Assembly: GCA_947579605.1 (NCBI GenBank)
Contig: OX388314.1
Coordinates: 26,236,000 to 26,299,999 of the forward strand
DNA: 64,000 bases
Source of the DNA: Athripsodes cinereus
Lineage: Eukaryota; Arthropoda; Insecta; Trichoptera; Leptoceridae
Direction of reading: 5' to 3'
Position numbers and translations under genes: made by a program. Within the stretch, counting starts at the first letter, position 1, and each line of letters opens with the position of its first letter. The notes beneath the pieces are model-generated. The model had not been told where the DNA came from, searched no databases, and saw only the letters and a program-made list of their open reading frames with translations. This document shows positions 34,401 to 43,549 of the stretch, piece by piece.

Positions 34401-36133
34401 ATTATGCCTATTTGTTATTGACAAGAATACCGGTAATTACAGTTAAATGTATAGGTATTTCCGCAGCGTGGTAGGTACTTACAAACTTTTGAATAAGTCT
34501 TTGTCTATCAGATGAAGGCTTGTGATAAGATATTTAATTTCAAAAAGATATGACACAATGTTTCAACCTCCATGGAGGAGGGGCCGTGGTTGCGTGGACA
34601 GGTCGCCGGCACCGTGCGACCTTAAGCGGTGCATTAAGTTTCTGATCACCTACTGTGAGATGAATATTTGATAAACTGTAAACCCAAAACAAAATACACA
34701 CTTTCTGATTAATTTTCAGGATCAAGCCATGGTAGATGAAGAATTCCTTAATGCCCTACCTGATGACATTAAAAGCGAAATTCTGGCAAACTATAAAATT
34801 AAATCCAAACAGCCTCCATATAAACAACAAGTCACCAGGACTCCTGACATAATCAGTAATACTGAACCTGCTAAAATAATGCAGAATAAAAAGCAACCAA
34901 TTTCTAATTTAAGGGTAACCTTTTTTCTTATTCTAAATGTCTGCAGATATAAACAAATATATTAAGAAGATAATCTTATCTATCTATACCATCATCCGAA
35001 AGGTGTAGCCAACATACTAAATACATATTATAAACATCCATACCTTCTTCGTGCCAATAAACATTCAAGATGAGCGGAACACCTCATCGCTGAATTGGAG
35101 ATGTCTTATATGTGATGATATACAAATATCTGCTTTTTACATAACTATCATATCTTATTGAGAATAATTCTATAATGAAAATTTTATGTTTTTACTTTTA
35201 GATTGATCCTGAGTATTTAAGTGCCTTGCCTGAAGACCTCAGAAAAGAAATTGAATCAAATATAGAAATGTACAGTGCTATGTCGTATATTGATAACACG
35301 AGTAAAATAAAGGAAAAATGTGATAACAGTGTAGTGCACCCACAACAAAATCATGAAGTTGGCAAATCAGATAATCAAGACAGAAAAATATCTGATGATA
35401 AAAATGTTCCAAATGACGAGCACGTAAATACCTCAGATGTTTCTAAAGCACCCCAAGATGAGGAAACCTCAAATAGTTTAGATGTAATGCAGTTGCATTG
35501 GAAAGAGATGAGAAGTCTTCTACGGAGCTGGTTCATCTCTATTGAAGAACCTTTGCCGTGTGATGTGGATGTAATAACTTTGTATTTACAGAGCCTCGTT
35601 CATAAAAGGAAAATTGAAGATGTTTACTGTCTTATGAATTTTATGCATCGGTATGTTTTATTTCAAAATAATTTTGATTTGTGTCAAATTGTAGTACTGC
35701 ATGCACATAAAATAGATTTTGGATATTTATTTAATTATTTTATTCTTCACTGTACATTGGTTACAATATTACATAAAAAATGGTGTCATAAAAATAACAG
35801 TTATACAATTCAATGTACGGAGGGCGAGTTTCGACTAAAATGCGATGTCTTCCAACTAACCCGATATTCTAAATCTTCAAGCATTTTATCACTGAATTAA
35901 AAATTGCAAACAAACCGGTTTGCACCTGAATGATCTAAAGAACTAGAGGTGTTCTGCAATTTAAAATATTTATGTCTTGTTATTTTTATAGGATACTCAG
36001 TGATGAGCACTCTTGCCAATGGCACAAAGCATATCGGGAAATAGAAGGTGGATTACAACAAGCTATGCTGGATGTGTATGAAAATAAATTGCAAACCAAT
36101 ACAATGTTTAGTTGCTGTGATACTAAGGAATAA
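19464..36133 (+). CDS. Rev1: DNA repair protein REV1, 13 exons, 1103 aa
   Basis: Deoxycytidyl transferase and scaffold of translesion synthesis in the nucleus. Exons are 19464-19517, 19642-19881, 21747-21951, 23652-23911, 24357-24560, 25362-25639, 26285-26456, 31455-31557, 32155-32324, 32728-33567, 34720-34914, 35202-35650 and 35992-36133; all are GT-AG and all phases close. A BRCT domain spans about residues 47-132. The Y-family core starts at [13 protein letters not shown] (catalytic D269) and includes SCDEMYVD (D425, E426), followed by helix-hairpin-helix [12 protein letters not shown]. The little-finger region ends near residue 680. Two ubiquitin-binding UBM motifs have cores NALPDDI (about 853) and SALPEDL (about 914). 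The C-terminal domain that binds Pol zeta and other polymerases covers about 1004-1098. The length is close to fly and human REV1. Intron 7 (5 kb) holds a Harbinger transposon. All catalytic residues are present, so this looks functional. Confidence 0.95.
20225..20378 (+). repeat. About 60-bp tandem repeat, 2.5 copies, REV1 intron 2
   Basis: Units start TATGGAAAATCATTTAGGTA, TATGGACAACCATTTAGGTA and TATGGAAAATAATATTTAGG at roughly 20234, 20295 and 20354, each followed by a GTTAC...ATCAC segment in the full copies. Confidence 0.78.
20955..21075 (+). repeat. Dispersed repeat R in REV1 intron 2
   Basis: CACAAGTGGGTTAGCCAGCG, ACTGCATGTAATAAATGTGC and TAAGACATTCTGGG. A partial copy with the tail block (TCAGGATGGGGGACAAACCT) lies at 20690-20760, and a 12-base G run is at about 20853-20864 between them. 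Confidence 0.66.
22100..22212 (+). repeat. Dispersed repeat R in REV1 intron 3
   Basis: AATATGCAAATTGTCCTCTT, TTAAGTCATTCAGGATGGGT and GCTCATCACTTCAGAGTTGA follow the family order. A second start block (GTAACCAGCAGTCC) lies at 21990. Confidence 0.6.
22248..22970. repeat. TTCGAA-rich inverted-repeat element in REV1 intron 3
   Basis: The left part (22250-22435) and right part (22835-22965) are both built of irregular copies of ATTCGAATAATTG-like units, mostly in opposite orientation, around an AT-rich centre. The outer ends GAAAATTATTCGAATTACAA and (inverse) GAAAATTTTTCAAAATACAA pair loosely. No ORF of note. Confidence 0.7.
23391..23594. mobile_element. hAT-type MITE in REV1 intron 3
   Basis: Left end CAGTGGTTCTCAAAGTTG, right end inverse CAGTGGTTCCCAAACTATG. 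Flanks are GTCTAGAT and GTCTAAAT (7 of 8). Internal segments TTCGACCCATCT and CGCGACCCACTGG pair as well. It ends 57 bp before exon 4. Confidence 0.9.
24583..24931. mobile_element. hAT-type MITE in REV1 intron 5
   Basis: The ends CAGTGCTCCGCAAC and GTTGCGGAGCACTG are exact inverses, and TTCTACAC flanks both sides exactly. It starts 22 bp after the exon 5 splice donor. It holds a 37-bp tandem duplication (CATAATGACAAATTGTAAAA unit) at about 24811-24880. Confidence 0.93.
25683..25868 (+). mobile_element. tRNA-derived SINE, plus copy in REV1 intron 6
   Basis: The head has CTGTAGCTTAGTGGTAGAG (A box) and CCCGGGTTGGATTCCA (B box), and the tail has GGTGTATTTGGGCTTATTTC. It is related to the family-1 SINEs and lies tail-to-tail with the next copy. 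Confidence 0.78.
25873..26034 (-). mobile_element. tRNA-derived SINE (family 1), minus copy in REV1 intron 6
   Basis: It is nearly the same as the copy at 3772-3956, including the B-box region GGTTCGATCCCAGGTGCCGG and the head GGAGGTAGAGTCTCGG on the minus strand. With the plus-strand SINE 5 bp to its left it forms an inverted pair. Confidence 0.84.
27058..29093 (+). pseudogene. Harbinger accessory Myb/SANT-like protein gene, one apparent frameshift
   Basis: DNA-binding accessory protein that Harbinger elements need along with the transposase. Exons are 27058-27233, 27369-27548, 27710-27791, 27923-28330 and 29026-29093; junctions are GT-AG with matching phases. The N-terminal trihelix/Myb-like domain runs from [20 protein letters not shown] through [11 protein letters not shown] to [17 protein letters not shown]. 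Exon 4 encodes a long charged coiled coil ending near MKEG. The reading frame breaks in exon 4 at a (GA)n run near 27967-27974: one frame is open before it and another after it, so this copy looks frameshifted by repeat slippage. A short final exon ends at TGA 29091-29093. The start ATG was chosen because it is the first in frame before the domain. Confidence 0.72.
28619..29784 (-). pseudogene. Harbinger (HARBI1-like) transposase, DDE core kept, N-terminal exon missing
   Basis: DDE_4-type nuclease of PIF/Harbinger elements. Exons on the minus strand are about 29595-29784, 29295-29515 and 28619-28960, with clean GT-AG joins in phase. The catalytic triad is present: TIDCTHV (first D), [10 protein letters not shown] (second D) and [15 protein letters not shown] (E). 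Other family landmarks are [24 protein letters not shown] and [16 protein letters not shown]. The first part of the usual protein (about 100 residues before VSQASVSR) is not found in the 300 bp between 29790 and the transposon end, so I infer a 5' deletion. Its last exon lies inside an intron of the opposite-strand Myb-like gene. Confidence 0.82.
30586..30757. repeat. Foldback MITE with 70-bp arms (family F), in REV1 intron 7
   Basis: Arms at 30586-30655 and 30688-30757 are inverses with one mismatch and contain GAAAGACGTCTCTCTCGT. The 32-bp loop is TA-rich. Downstream flank GGAATTCTACTACCTAAACA is partly shared with the copy near 6.2 kb, so the repeat unit extends beyond the arms. Confidence 0.88.
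30815..30975 (+). repeat. Repeat shared with 52.58-52.74 kb
   Basis: Both places have CGTAATAACAGAATTAC followed by TTTCACTTTTTCACAT and TTACAAAACATTA. This copy lies right of the family F foldback in REV1 intron 7; the other lies in NHE8 intron 5 beside two LINE fragments. Confidence 0.6.
32594..32670 (+). mobile_element. SINE family 1, 5'-truncated copy in REV1 intron 9
   Basis: It starts within the B box (GTTCGATCCCAGGTGCTGGC) and continues AAACTCCTCTTTCACAACAC and GTATTTGGGTTTAATT. It ends 57 bp before exon 10. Confidence 0.75.
33936..33996. repeat. Decayed fragment of family F in REV1 intron 10
   Basis: AACAAATGTTTTTTCTACTA then TTGAGAAATGTTTTTCGTCT lines up with one arm of the family F foldback at about 75-80 percent by eye. 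It follows a LINE-like (AATAAATAAA) tail. Confidence 0.45.
34985..35125 (+). repeat. Dispersed repeat R in REV1 intron 11
   Basis: Blocks AAAGGTGTAGCCAACATACT, GTGCCAATAAACATTCAAGA and ACACCTCATCGCTGAATTGG match copy 1 at 460-600 in order. Confidence 0.66.
35690..35880 (+). repeat. Repeat shared with 51.8 and 63.7 kb, REV1 intron 12
   Basis: TTCTTCACTGTACATTGGTT, TACAATTCAATGTACGGAGG and CTTCCAACTAACCCG correspond to blocks at 51820-51950 in NHE8 intron 4 and, for the first part, to the tandem unit at the right edge of the window. Confidence 0.68.
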
Positions 36134-36214
36134 ATTAATATACTGTTATCTTCTGTCTTTGTTTAATTTCACAGTCATCCTTTCATGTTGTGTTTTAAAA
36201 AAAAATTGAAATTT

Positions 36215-36400
36215 ACTACTACAATACCATCACCCCACTTCCTACAACTGGGGTAGCCAGCAGACTAACTGCATGTAATAAATATGCAGAAAGTCTTCTA
36301 TATTGTGCCAATAAAAAAAGATATCCACCTTTTACAGGACACTTGAAAACTCACAGAAAAGAGTGCGAGACCTGTTGTTTACCGGGGATATCACACTTTG
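36215..36400 (+). repeat. Dispersed repeat R downstream of REV1
   Basis: Blocks GGGGTAGCCAGCAGACTAAC and TGCATGTAATAAATATGCAG, then a further block CTTGAAAACTCACAGAAAAG that is also present at 21474 and (diverged) 22985, showing that the family extends past the first 140 bp. Confidence 0.66.
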
Positions 36401-36439
36401 AAATAGTTTTAATTTTCATATTGATTTACAATCATTATA

Positions 36440-36566
36440 CAGATGTCCGGTGGGGCGCAGACAATGCTCTTACTTGGAGACGTGAAGTCCTGGGTTCGAT
36501 TCCCAGCCAGGCCAAAATGAAGAATGATTTTTATCAAATTGTTCTGGGTCATGTTATATAAAATAA
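36440..36566 (+). mobile_element. tRNA-derived SINE (family 2), downstream of REV1
   Basis: The head is CCGGTGGGGCGCAGACAATG with B box GTCCTGGGTTCGATTCCCAG; the body AATGAAGAATGATTTTTATC matches the copy at 16.1 kb. It lies in the REV1/mars convergent spacer. Confidence 0.85.
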
Positions 36567-37515
36567 CATGTCAAAAGAAATAATTGGCATATATGGATGA
36601 TAAATAAAGAACTACCATTACATGGAATACCATCATGAACAAAAAAAACTCTTCTTCGTAATAATTTGGCAGACTGTAATTTACAGGTAAAATTAATTAA
36701 ATCTCATACAACTTTATTCATATTTAAAGCAAATCATTGAAGCAGTGTTGAAAGAGTTAACAGGTTCAACCTTTACAAGTAGATCTTTCACATTTTCATT
36801 TGCTTATCGGGAACTGTACTGTACTTCTCTCAGCACACCTTAACAGGGTTACATGATACAAAAAATATAATCAATGAGAATTATTGGGTTATGGCTTGAA
36901 ATTAAGATAAATCATGTAAAAAAAATATTAAAATACGACAAATTACGGATGCTTTTATTTTTATTTAAATAAATTAATAAATGATCGTTACAAACACACA
37001 TGCATATTAATATGTCATCACACAACATAACATCCACTATATATGTCCAACAATTAAATATATAAAGTAACTTAATAAAACATTGTAATATTATATTTAC
37101 ATCTTAAATTTGATACAACTTAAGTCTCCATGATTTGAGCAATGTTCAACATAAAAAATTTACACTTCACTTTAAACCAATTTGAAAAAAAGATTGAACA
37201 TAATACATATATCAAAAAACAAAATAAATTAATCATCATAACACGTTAACTATGTAATTTATTAAAAAAAAAAAAACAATAAATTACTCTGGCTTCAGAG
37301 GTGTCTATTAAAAAAAATAAAATAAATGCATTTTATGTCCAATAACTAAAAAAATGTTACATGTTAATAACTTTATCGTATCAAAAAAAAAAAAAAAAAA
37401 GCAAAATTTATTATCATTCATTCTTTGATATATCGGAAAGGAATGGATCGCTCTCTTGATCCCAATAGAATGTTAAGTCACACTAAAACATAATGGTCAC
37501 ACTAAGTTATAATGT

Positions 37516-37599
37516 ATATGTGTCGCTGAGTTTCGAAATCCGCTATAACACATTCAAATGTATGTGTTATAGCGGATTTCGAAACTCAGCGACACATAT
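37516..37599. repeat. Perfect 38-bp-arm palindrome between REV1 and mars
   Basis: Arms 37516-37553 and 37562-37599 are exact inverses (outer end ATATGTGTCGCTGAGTTTCG, inner end CGCTATAACACAT) with an 8-base loop TCAAATGT. It lies about 400 bp past the mars stop codon on the convergent side. Probably a small foldback transposon. Confidence 0.92.
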
Positions 37600-37994
37600 C
37601 ATTTTACCATTTCCTATAAGGTTGATTCTTCTGACAATAATAGTACATGAAAAAATAATTCAAAACAAAAATGTCATCAAAATAAGTAACAAACAATAAA
37701 GATATTATTCATCACAAAATATCATTTATAGATTTAAGATGTAATCACATTAGTTTAATAGGTTTAAGACCCAAACTCTGAAATTGCATTTCTAATATTT
37801 AGATTATTTACAAATATCTAGATTATTTAGGTACTTTGTTATAACTAAAAACATTAAATAATAAATCATTTCACTGCTCATTCCACGTGACTGGGACAAT
37901 AATAATATATTTTCACCAACAAAAATTCCTAAGAAATACAAAAAAGTTTCTCATAAATTAACATTTATTTTAAATTACTTATTCTTACGTAATA

Positions 37995-40900
37995 TTAAGA
38001 TGCATTTGTAGACATTTTTCTCAATCCATATCTAGTGTGTTGATGCGCTGAAATGAAAACAATTAAAATTAAATTCATTTTTGAATAAGAAAATACTGCG
38101 CTATAAAATTATAATTCACTTCACCAAGAGAACTTTGCAACAAAAGTTAATAATACATAATTAAATAAAAGATCTTAATTTGGACATGATGTACGAAACT
38201 TTACATACGAGGTTTTTCAGGTGAAAATGATATAAGATTGATAGATTGTCTCTCGTCTAAACTCTTCCTCTTTGATCTCTTGGCTGATGGTGTAGATTCA
38301 CTTGGCATAGTGGATGCGGCTATGCTTGCAAAAGTAAGTGCTGAAAAAACAACAATATTAATATAAATTTCATCAGTGAAAATATTTAGAATGAAAAACT
38401 AATGAATCATTTAAATGCAAATTCCATTATTTCCCCATGAGAATATTGTAAATTGACCAGGTAAAGGAGGTAACAGGAGGGACCTTGAATGAGGTGCTAC
38501 AAAGGGTAGGAGACTGGATTTACTGGAAAACGCTTACATATGTGCAATAATACACACAATCATAAAATATAAATGTAATTATCTCAGGTTATTCTAATAA
38601 GGAGATTCTAATACAGGTTGCATTTATAAGACACATATCATAATGTTTTATGCTTCATACCTCCTTCATCAACAGATTTCCTTTTTGATCTTCTAGATGG
38701 CTTTACAATGTTTAATTCTGCTACAATCTCTTTATCTGTATTCAAAATGATCTCCAACAAGTTTCCATTCTCTACAGATTTCCTTCTTCTTGTATTGTAA
38801 ATCTTAACAGGAGTTGATTCACCCTTTCGACTCCTACCTTGAGAGACTGGAGGAATATTTTCATCATTATTATCTTCTGAGACAGCTTTCTGTCTAACTA
38901 ATTTACCCCTTGTTTTCTTCTTTTCGATTTCAGGTACCTCTGTAGTAACAACTTTATCTTTATTTACAACAGTTTCACTATTTTTTTTTGTTTCATGAGT
39001 ATTTCCATTTGTTGTCACTGTCCAATTATTTCCAGACAATCTCAAAGATCTCCTGCTTGCCTGACTTTCATTTCCTTCTTCTTCACTAAAGTCACTTAAG
39101 AACAGTACCTTCAAACTCTTCCTTGTGCTTTGATTAGCACTGGCATTGATTTTAGCAGGAGTTTTCAAAATACTCTTAGCTGGTGTTTTCTTCAAATCTA
39201 TAGGAGCTAACATATATTCCGGGATATCCTTTAAACAATAAAATGACAATATCATCAGCATACAAATTAATAAATATGGCAAATAAAGTTCTAATACAAA
39301 CATATCTTACCACATTATGCGCAATGTGCTTGGCTAGACACGAGGCCTTCAGGATGGCTTTGGCACTATCAGGAGTCTAAAAATAATAAGATGAATACAC
39401 AAAACATCTTCAAATGTATTTATAATATATCATCAAGAAATTGACTGAAGACATGTTAGAATTGGATTGTTAATGTTGGGTTATTTGGAAGAGATCGCGC
39501 TTCTGTGATAAATTCGCCCTCTGTATGTTGATTTATTTAACTTAATTTGAATGCAATTTTCTACAAAATTGTATGTATTGTGATCAATGTACAGTAACTA
39601 ATGAATAAATAAATAATTAAAATGCATACTTTGGCTGTGAGCTTCTTTTTGGCCTCGGAATCTATGACAGTTTTGAGCATGGAATTTCTCCTTCCTGGGG
39701 TCTTAGTCTCCTGATCATCACCAGTCTTAACGGGGGATATCACTGAGAAGAATCCTCCATTGAAGGTCACAGTTTCTGGTTTCAGAGTAGCTCCAATGGC
39801 AGGCAAAGTTGGTTCTGCAGCTTTGGTCTTCTTTCTAGCAGCTAAAAAAACAAAGTATTTTACTGCAAACCTTCTGTAGCGAATAAATATGCAGTAATAA
39901 ACTTACTCGACAAAAACCTGAAGCCTGTGTGATATGGGAGGAATAACAGTTTCGGTTGGGTCACATTTTGAAATTGTCCAATGAGAGTTGGCAATATAGA
40001 GTACTGTCTTTCAGTCCACAGGTTTCTGTGGCCAAAATAATCTTATTTCTCAAAACGCAGTTCCAATGACAAAGACAATAGAACATTAGAAATGTGGTGG
40101 GGAGAGATGAGTCAATTGGCGGAGAATCATTCTGAGTAGGAACAATTTATTGTACTCCTAAGAGTCGGAGTAATAAACAGCAAAAAGGAAAATAAATATG
40201 TAAATGAAACAATGTCAGAATACAGTTTGCTGTGTACCTTGTATCATGGCTTTGAGTCCACTAGAAGACTTAGTGTTGGCTTTACTGGGTTTAGTTGGCT
40301 TCTCAACTGCCTTCTTCTTATTTTGTACAGTTGGCACTACATCATCTTCCTTCCAACCTTTAGCCTTCATATCATCCAACTTTTGGAATCTAATATCAAC
40401 ATTTTCAACCTATGGATTTTAAGAAAATTTAGTCTACTGTCAAACAAATAATAAGCGGACATTTTCCAAAGTCAAAGAACAGAAAACGGCTACCAATCTT
40501 TGTTAAATATGTAGAACGAAGCAATCTTTGAAAAATTCTTTAAGTATGACCATCTAAATATGTATTTTTACAGTTCTCTAAATGTTCAATACATACCTAA
40601 AATGCAATTAGTGACCACATTTGTGACAATATAAAATTTCTCCGTGAAGCCCCAAGAATATAATATCACGTTTAACAACTTGAACTCGGGAGTAATCTTT
40701 CTTATTATTTTTTCATAGAAGTAGGAAATAATCTGCACGTTAGTTTTGTGCAATTAGTCTGCTGACTATGTACACTACTTGTAAAAGATTTCATGGTGTT
40801 ATGTATAGGAAATAGATTTTTTTGCCGAATGTAGCAACTTAGGTATTGTAATAATCACTTTTTAAATGTTTTGTAACTAACACTGAGGAATTCCATATTT

Positions 40901-42737
40901 ATTTTACATAAATTAATAATGTAATAATCACCTGCATATAGACCATATCCCAGAATCCTTGCAGATCCTGCGGAGTCACCACTCCTTCTCCATCTCTTTC
41001 CTCCTTATTCTCAGAGCGCACTACCAAACCACGGAACTGCTCAAACTTCTTGTTTATCAACAGTTGGGTTTGTCCAATAGCCAGGTTGATGAGATCCTAC
41101 AAATTTCATTCATAGAAATTATTTGGCCAAAAGAGATTTGATTTTACAAAAATTTATTAATTTGCTCTCTTTGAGACAACCTAACCGAGTTAAATGGAAG
41201 ACATCACACTTCACACAAAATTATTCACACCATACCAAACTGTATTGTTACTATTGATTATTGCTTGTTTTATCTTATGTAATAAGGTTTATTATTTTAG
41301 GCTATATCCCACATTATTATATCAATAAACAATGAATGGCTTACATTTGCATCCTCGGAAAGTGTGTCTTTGTTCTCTTCCTGGTGCTTCCTCCACTTAG
41401 CACAGAGCCTCTGCAGGCGGCAGATCTCTCCATCTAGCTGCAGTCTGAAGTACTGCGCTGTCTTCTCAGGAGACATCTCTTGGTAACCTACACACAACAC
41501 AATACATATTATTTTTTTACACAACACATTCCTATAACTATATAAAGGGAAATAAAAATTGCTAATTGTACATACCCAATTTCATCTTGCATATTGTCTC
41601 TCTCCTCTGATTAGTTTTCCCCCGAGCCACTGTAACAAATGGACTGGAGATAACTAAATCTTCACTCTTGTTTTGTCCCTCTGAACTGGAATTTAAACTA
41701 CCATTACTTTTATTTACAGATTTTTCCAAACTCTCACTTTTAATTTTGCTCAACCTCTTATTAGTCGGAGTAAATATTGCAGTAGCATCATTTGTTACAG
41801 CTTTAGAAGTATTAACTTTAGATTCTGAAGTCTCGACACATTCAAATGGTGTGATTTCACTGTTTCTCTTGCTATTAAGCCTCGTGGAACTTCGCCTTTT
41901 AACACTGAGTCGTTTATTTTTTGTTATTCCACTAAGACGCTTTGTTTTGGATGGAACATTTCCTGTCTTAGTTTTGGTTTTTCCTGTACTAGTGCGACCC
42001 TTTGGTTGTAAATTATTTCTTGTAATTTTTGAAACAACCGTTTTTGTATTTGAAGGTTTAGGCACATTAACTTTAAAATCAAAAGGTTTCACAGCATTTC
42101 TTTTAGATGGTTGTATATCATTCAAAACAATTGCTAACTGAAGTGGAGTTACACCTCCTCGACGTGCTTTCTTTGGAGTATACTTGAGTTTCTTGTCATT
42201 AATAGTTATTTTGGGTGCATTAAATTTAGCATTGGGAGGTGCAAAGGACTTCTGTTGGTAAGATGATGTCGATGGAACATAATAATTGTTTTTATTGGTT
42301 CTCGTAGTTGATCTTGTAATTCTGTGACACACTGTTTGTGTTATTGGCCGAACCTTAATAGGGTTTTTGAAAAATTCATCTTGCAAAGGAGCGATGGCAT
42401 GTTTGACAACGCCAGTTTTAAAAGGTGGCGGTTTCTTGGGTTCCATCTTCTTCCTCTTCATTCTTTCTTCTTTCCATTGAAGCATTTGCCTCTTTCGAGG
42501 GTCTGACACTACATCTTTTTTCGGGACAGGCCCTACCTCTGACTGGGGGGTTAGGAGAATATCATCATCTACTTCCATATCGCGATTGGAAAAAAACGTC
42601 TCTATTCTCCTACTCCTCCTTTCTTTGGCTTGTTTCTGTATTCTAACATTCTTTCCTTCTTCTAAACAAGTCAAAGCTTTAGGTTTAGCTTTATGCTGAT
42701 CTTGATAAACGCTTTTTACAAGATCTACGAATGCCAT
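37995..42737 (-). CDS. mars: HURP/DLGAP5-like mitotic spindle protein (mars), 9 exons, 890 aa
   Basis: Member of the SAPAP/GKAP family, HURP branch. HURP binds and stabilises kinetochore microtubules near chromatin in mitosis, and the fly homologue is mars. Minus-strand exons are 41576-42737, 41345-41487, 40932-41096, 40238-40409, 39630-39841, 39311-39376, 38661-39228, 38209-38340 and 37995-38047; all are GT-AG with consistent phase. The N-terminal 387 residues (exon 1) are basic and low-complexity, as expected for the microtubule-binding part. The GKAP domain spans about residues 388-510, with GYQEMSPEKTAQYFRLQLDG, DLINLAIGQTQLLINKKFEQF and DLQGFWDMVYMQVENVDIRF. The C-terminal third is Lys/Ser/Thr-rich with repeated KTPAKS-type sites that look like CDK targets. 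Length is like fly mars (about 920) and human HURP (about 850). It is head-to-head with NHE8 and convergent with REV1. Confidence 0.88.
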
Positions 42738-43549
42738 CCTGCAATGTTTTCAAACTATTTCAAAAACTTAAATCAAATTGTTCATTCAAACAAAATCAAA
42801 CCGAAACCGTCAAGGCGTCAAACAACTTTCGTTGTCTATGGTGGCAACCAATGAGATCGAATTTATAGACACATATCGTACCACATTTATTGGATTTTTA
42901 TTCAGATAATAATATAAGTCTATCAACAGCACATTTATCCATTTTTTACGTTTGACTGATTGCAGATCTGCACAATTTTTATTCGACAGAGTTGACTGGA
43001 TTCATTGTAAATAATACTGAATCAAATATTTGCATGTATTTTTTAAGAAACTTAGGCTTAAGTTTGTTAGCGAGGTTTCGGGTAAGAATATGTTATTTCT
43101 CGAAATTAATTGCTAGTCCCTACTCTTTGTTTAGGTAATAGAATTCCATAGCGAAATAAATAAAACAAGATATTTTATACAAAATATTTTATCCTTATTA
43201 GGACATTGTCAATTGACAATGTCCTAATAAGACGAAAGACGTCTCTCTCGTCGAATAAATCAATAGTAGAATAAAACTCTTATTTTATTTATTTCGATAA
43301 AGTATTGATTTAAAATTATATTTCGTCGTGTGAAAGGATCTTTAGAATATAATCTATTTTTTTCTATGCTTTACTTTGACATTTTTCAGTCAATGACGTT
43401 TCGAAGAAAATAGGAAAATCCGCGAAGAAAATAATACATAATCTGTGGTGAAAAGTATGAGAGTGTTGCGTTTCTAGAGCCTTAGGAATTAAGCAGCTGT
43501 CGGTACTCGGTAGACTCGGAAGTTATATAGGTCTTAAAATTTAATAGTC
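42738..43549. promoter_or_regulatory. mars/NHE8 head-to-head spacer, probable shared promoter region
   Basis: 812 bp separate the two start codons, so both core promoters must be within it or in unseen 5' exons. A family F foldback occupies 43139-43307, leaving about 400 bp on the mars side and 240 bp on the NHE8 side. No motif is strong enough to name. Confidence 0.45.
43139..43307. repeat. Family F foldback copy between mars and NHE8
   Basis: It shares GACGAAAGACGTCTCTCTCG and AATCAATAGTAGAATAAAA with the copy at 30.6 kb, and ends in TTATTTATTTCG matching GCGAAATAAATAAAACAAG at its left. The left arm is partly replaced; an inner palindrome TTAGGACATTGTCAATTGAC pairs with its own inverse. 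It occupies part of the 812-bp spacer between the two start codons. Confidence 0.84.

Larger units (their letters stand above)
31558..34719 (+). other. REV1 introns 8-10, content not otherwise listed
   Basis: Intron 8 (31558-32154) shows no feature. Intron 10 (33568-34719) has a retroelement-like tail at about 33840-33930 ending in (AATAAATAAA), the family F fragment, and a GC-rich block at 34564-34630 (GGGGCCGTGGTTGCGTGGAC) that stands out from its surroundings but which I cannot classify. Confidence 0.45.

Noticed and set aside
41668..42141. 157-codon plus-strand open frame
   Set aside because: It is the antisense shadow of mars exon 1, which has family similarity and proper splice junctions.
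42738..42790. TTTGAA-type cell-cycle (CHR) elements near the mars start
   Set aside because: Six-base AT-rich motifs are expected by chance here, and no paired element is visible.
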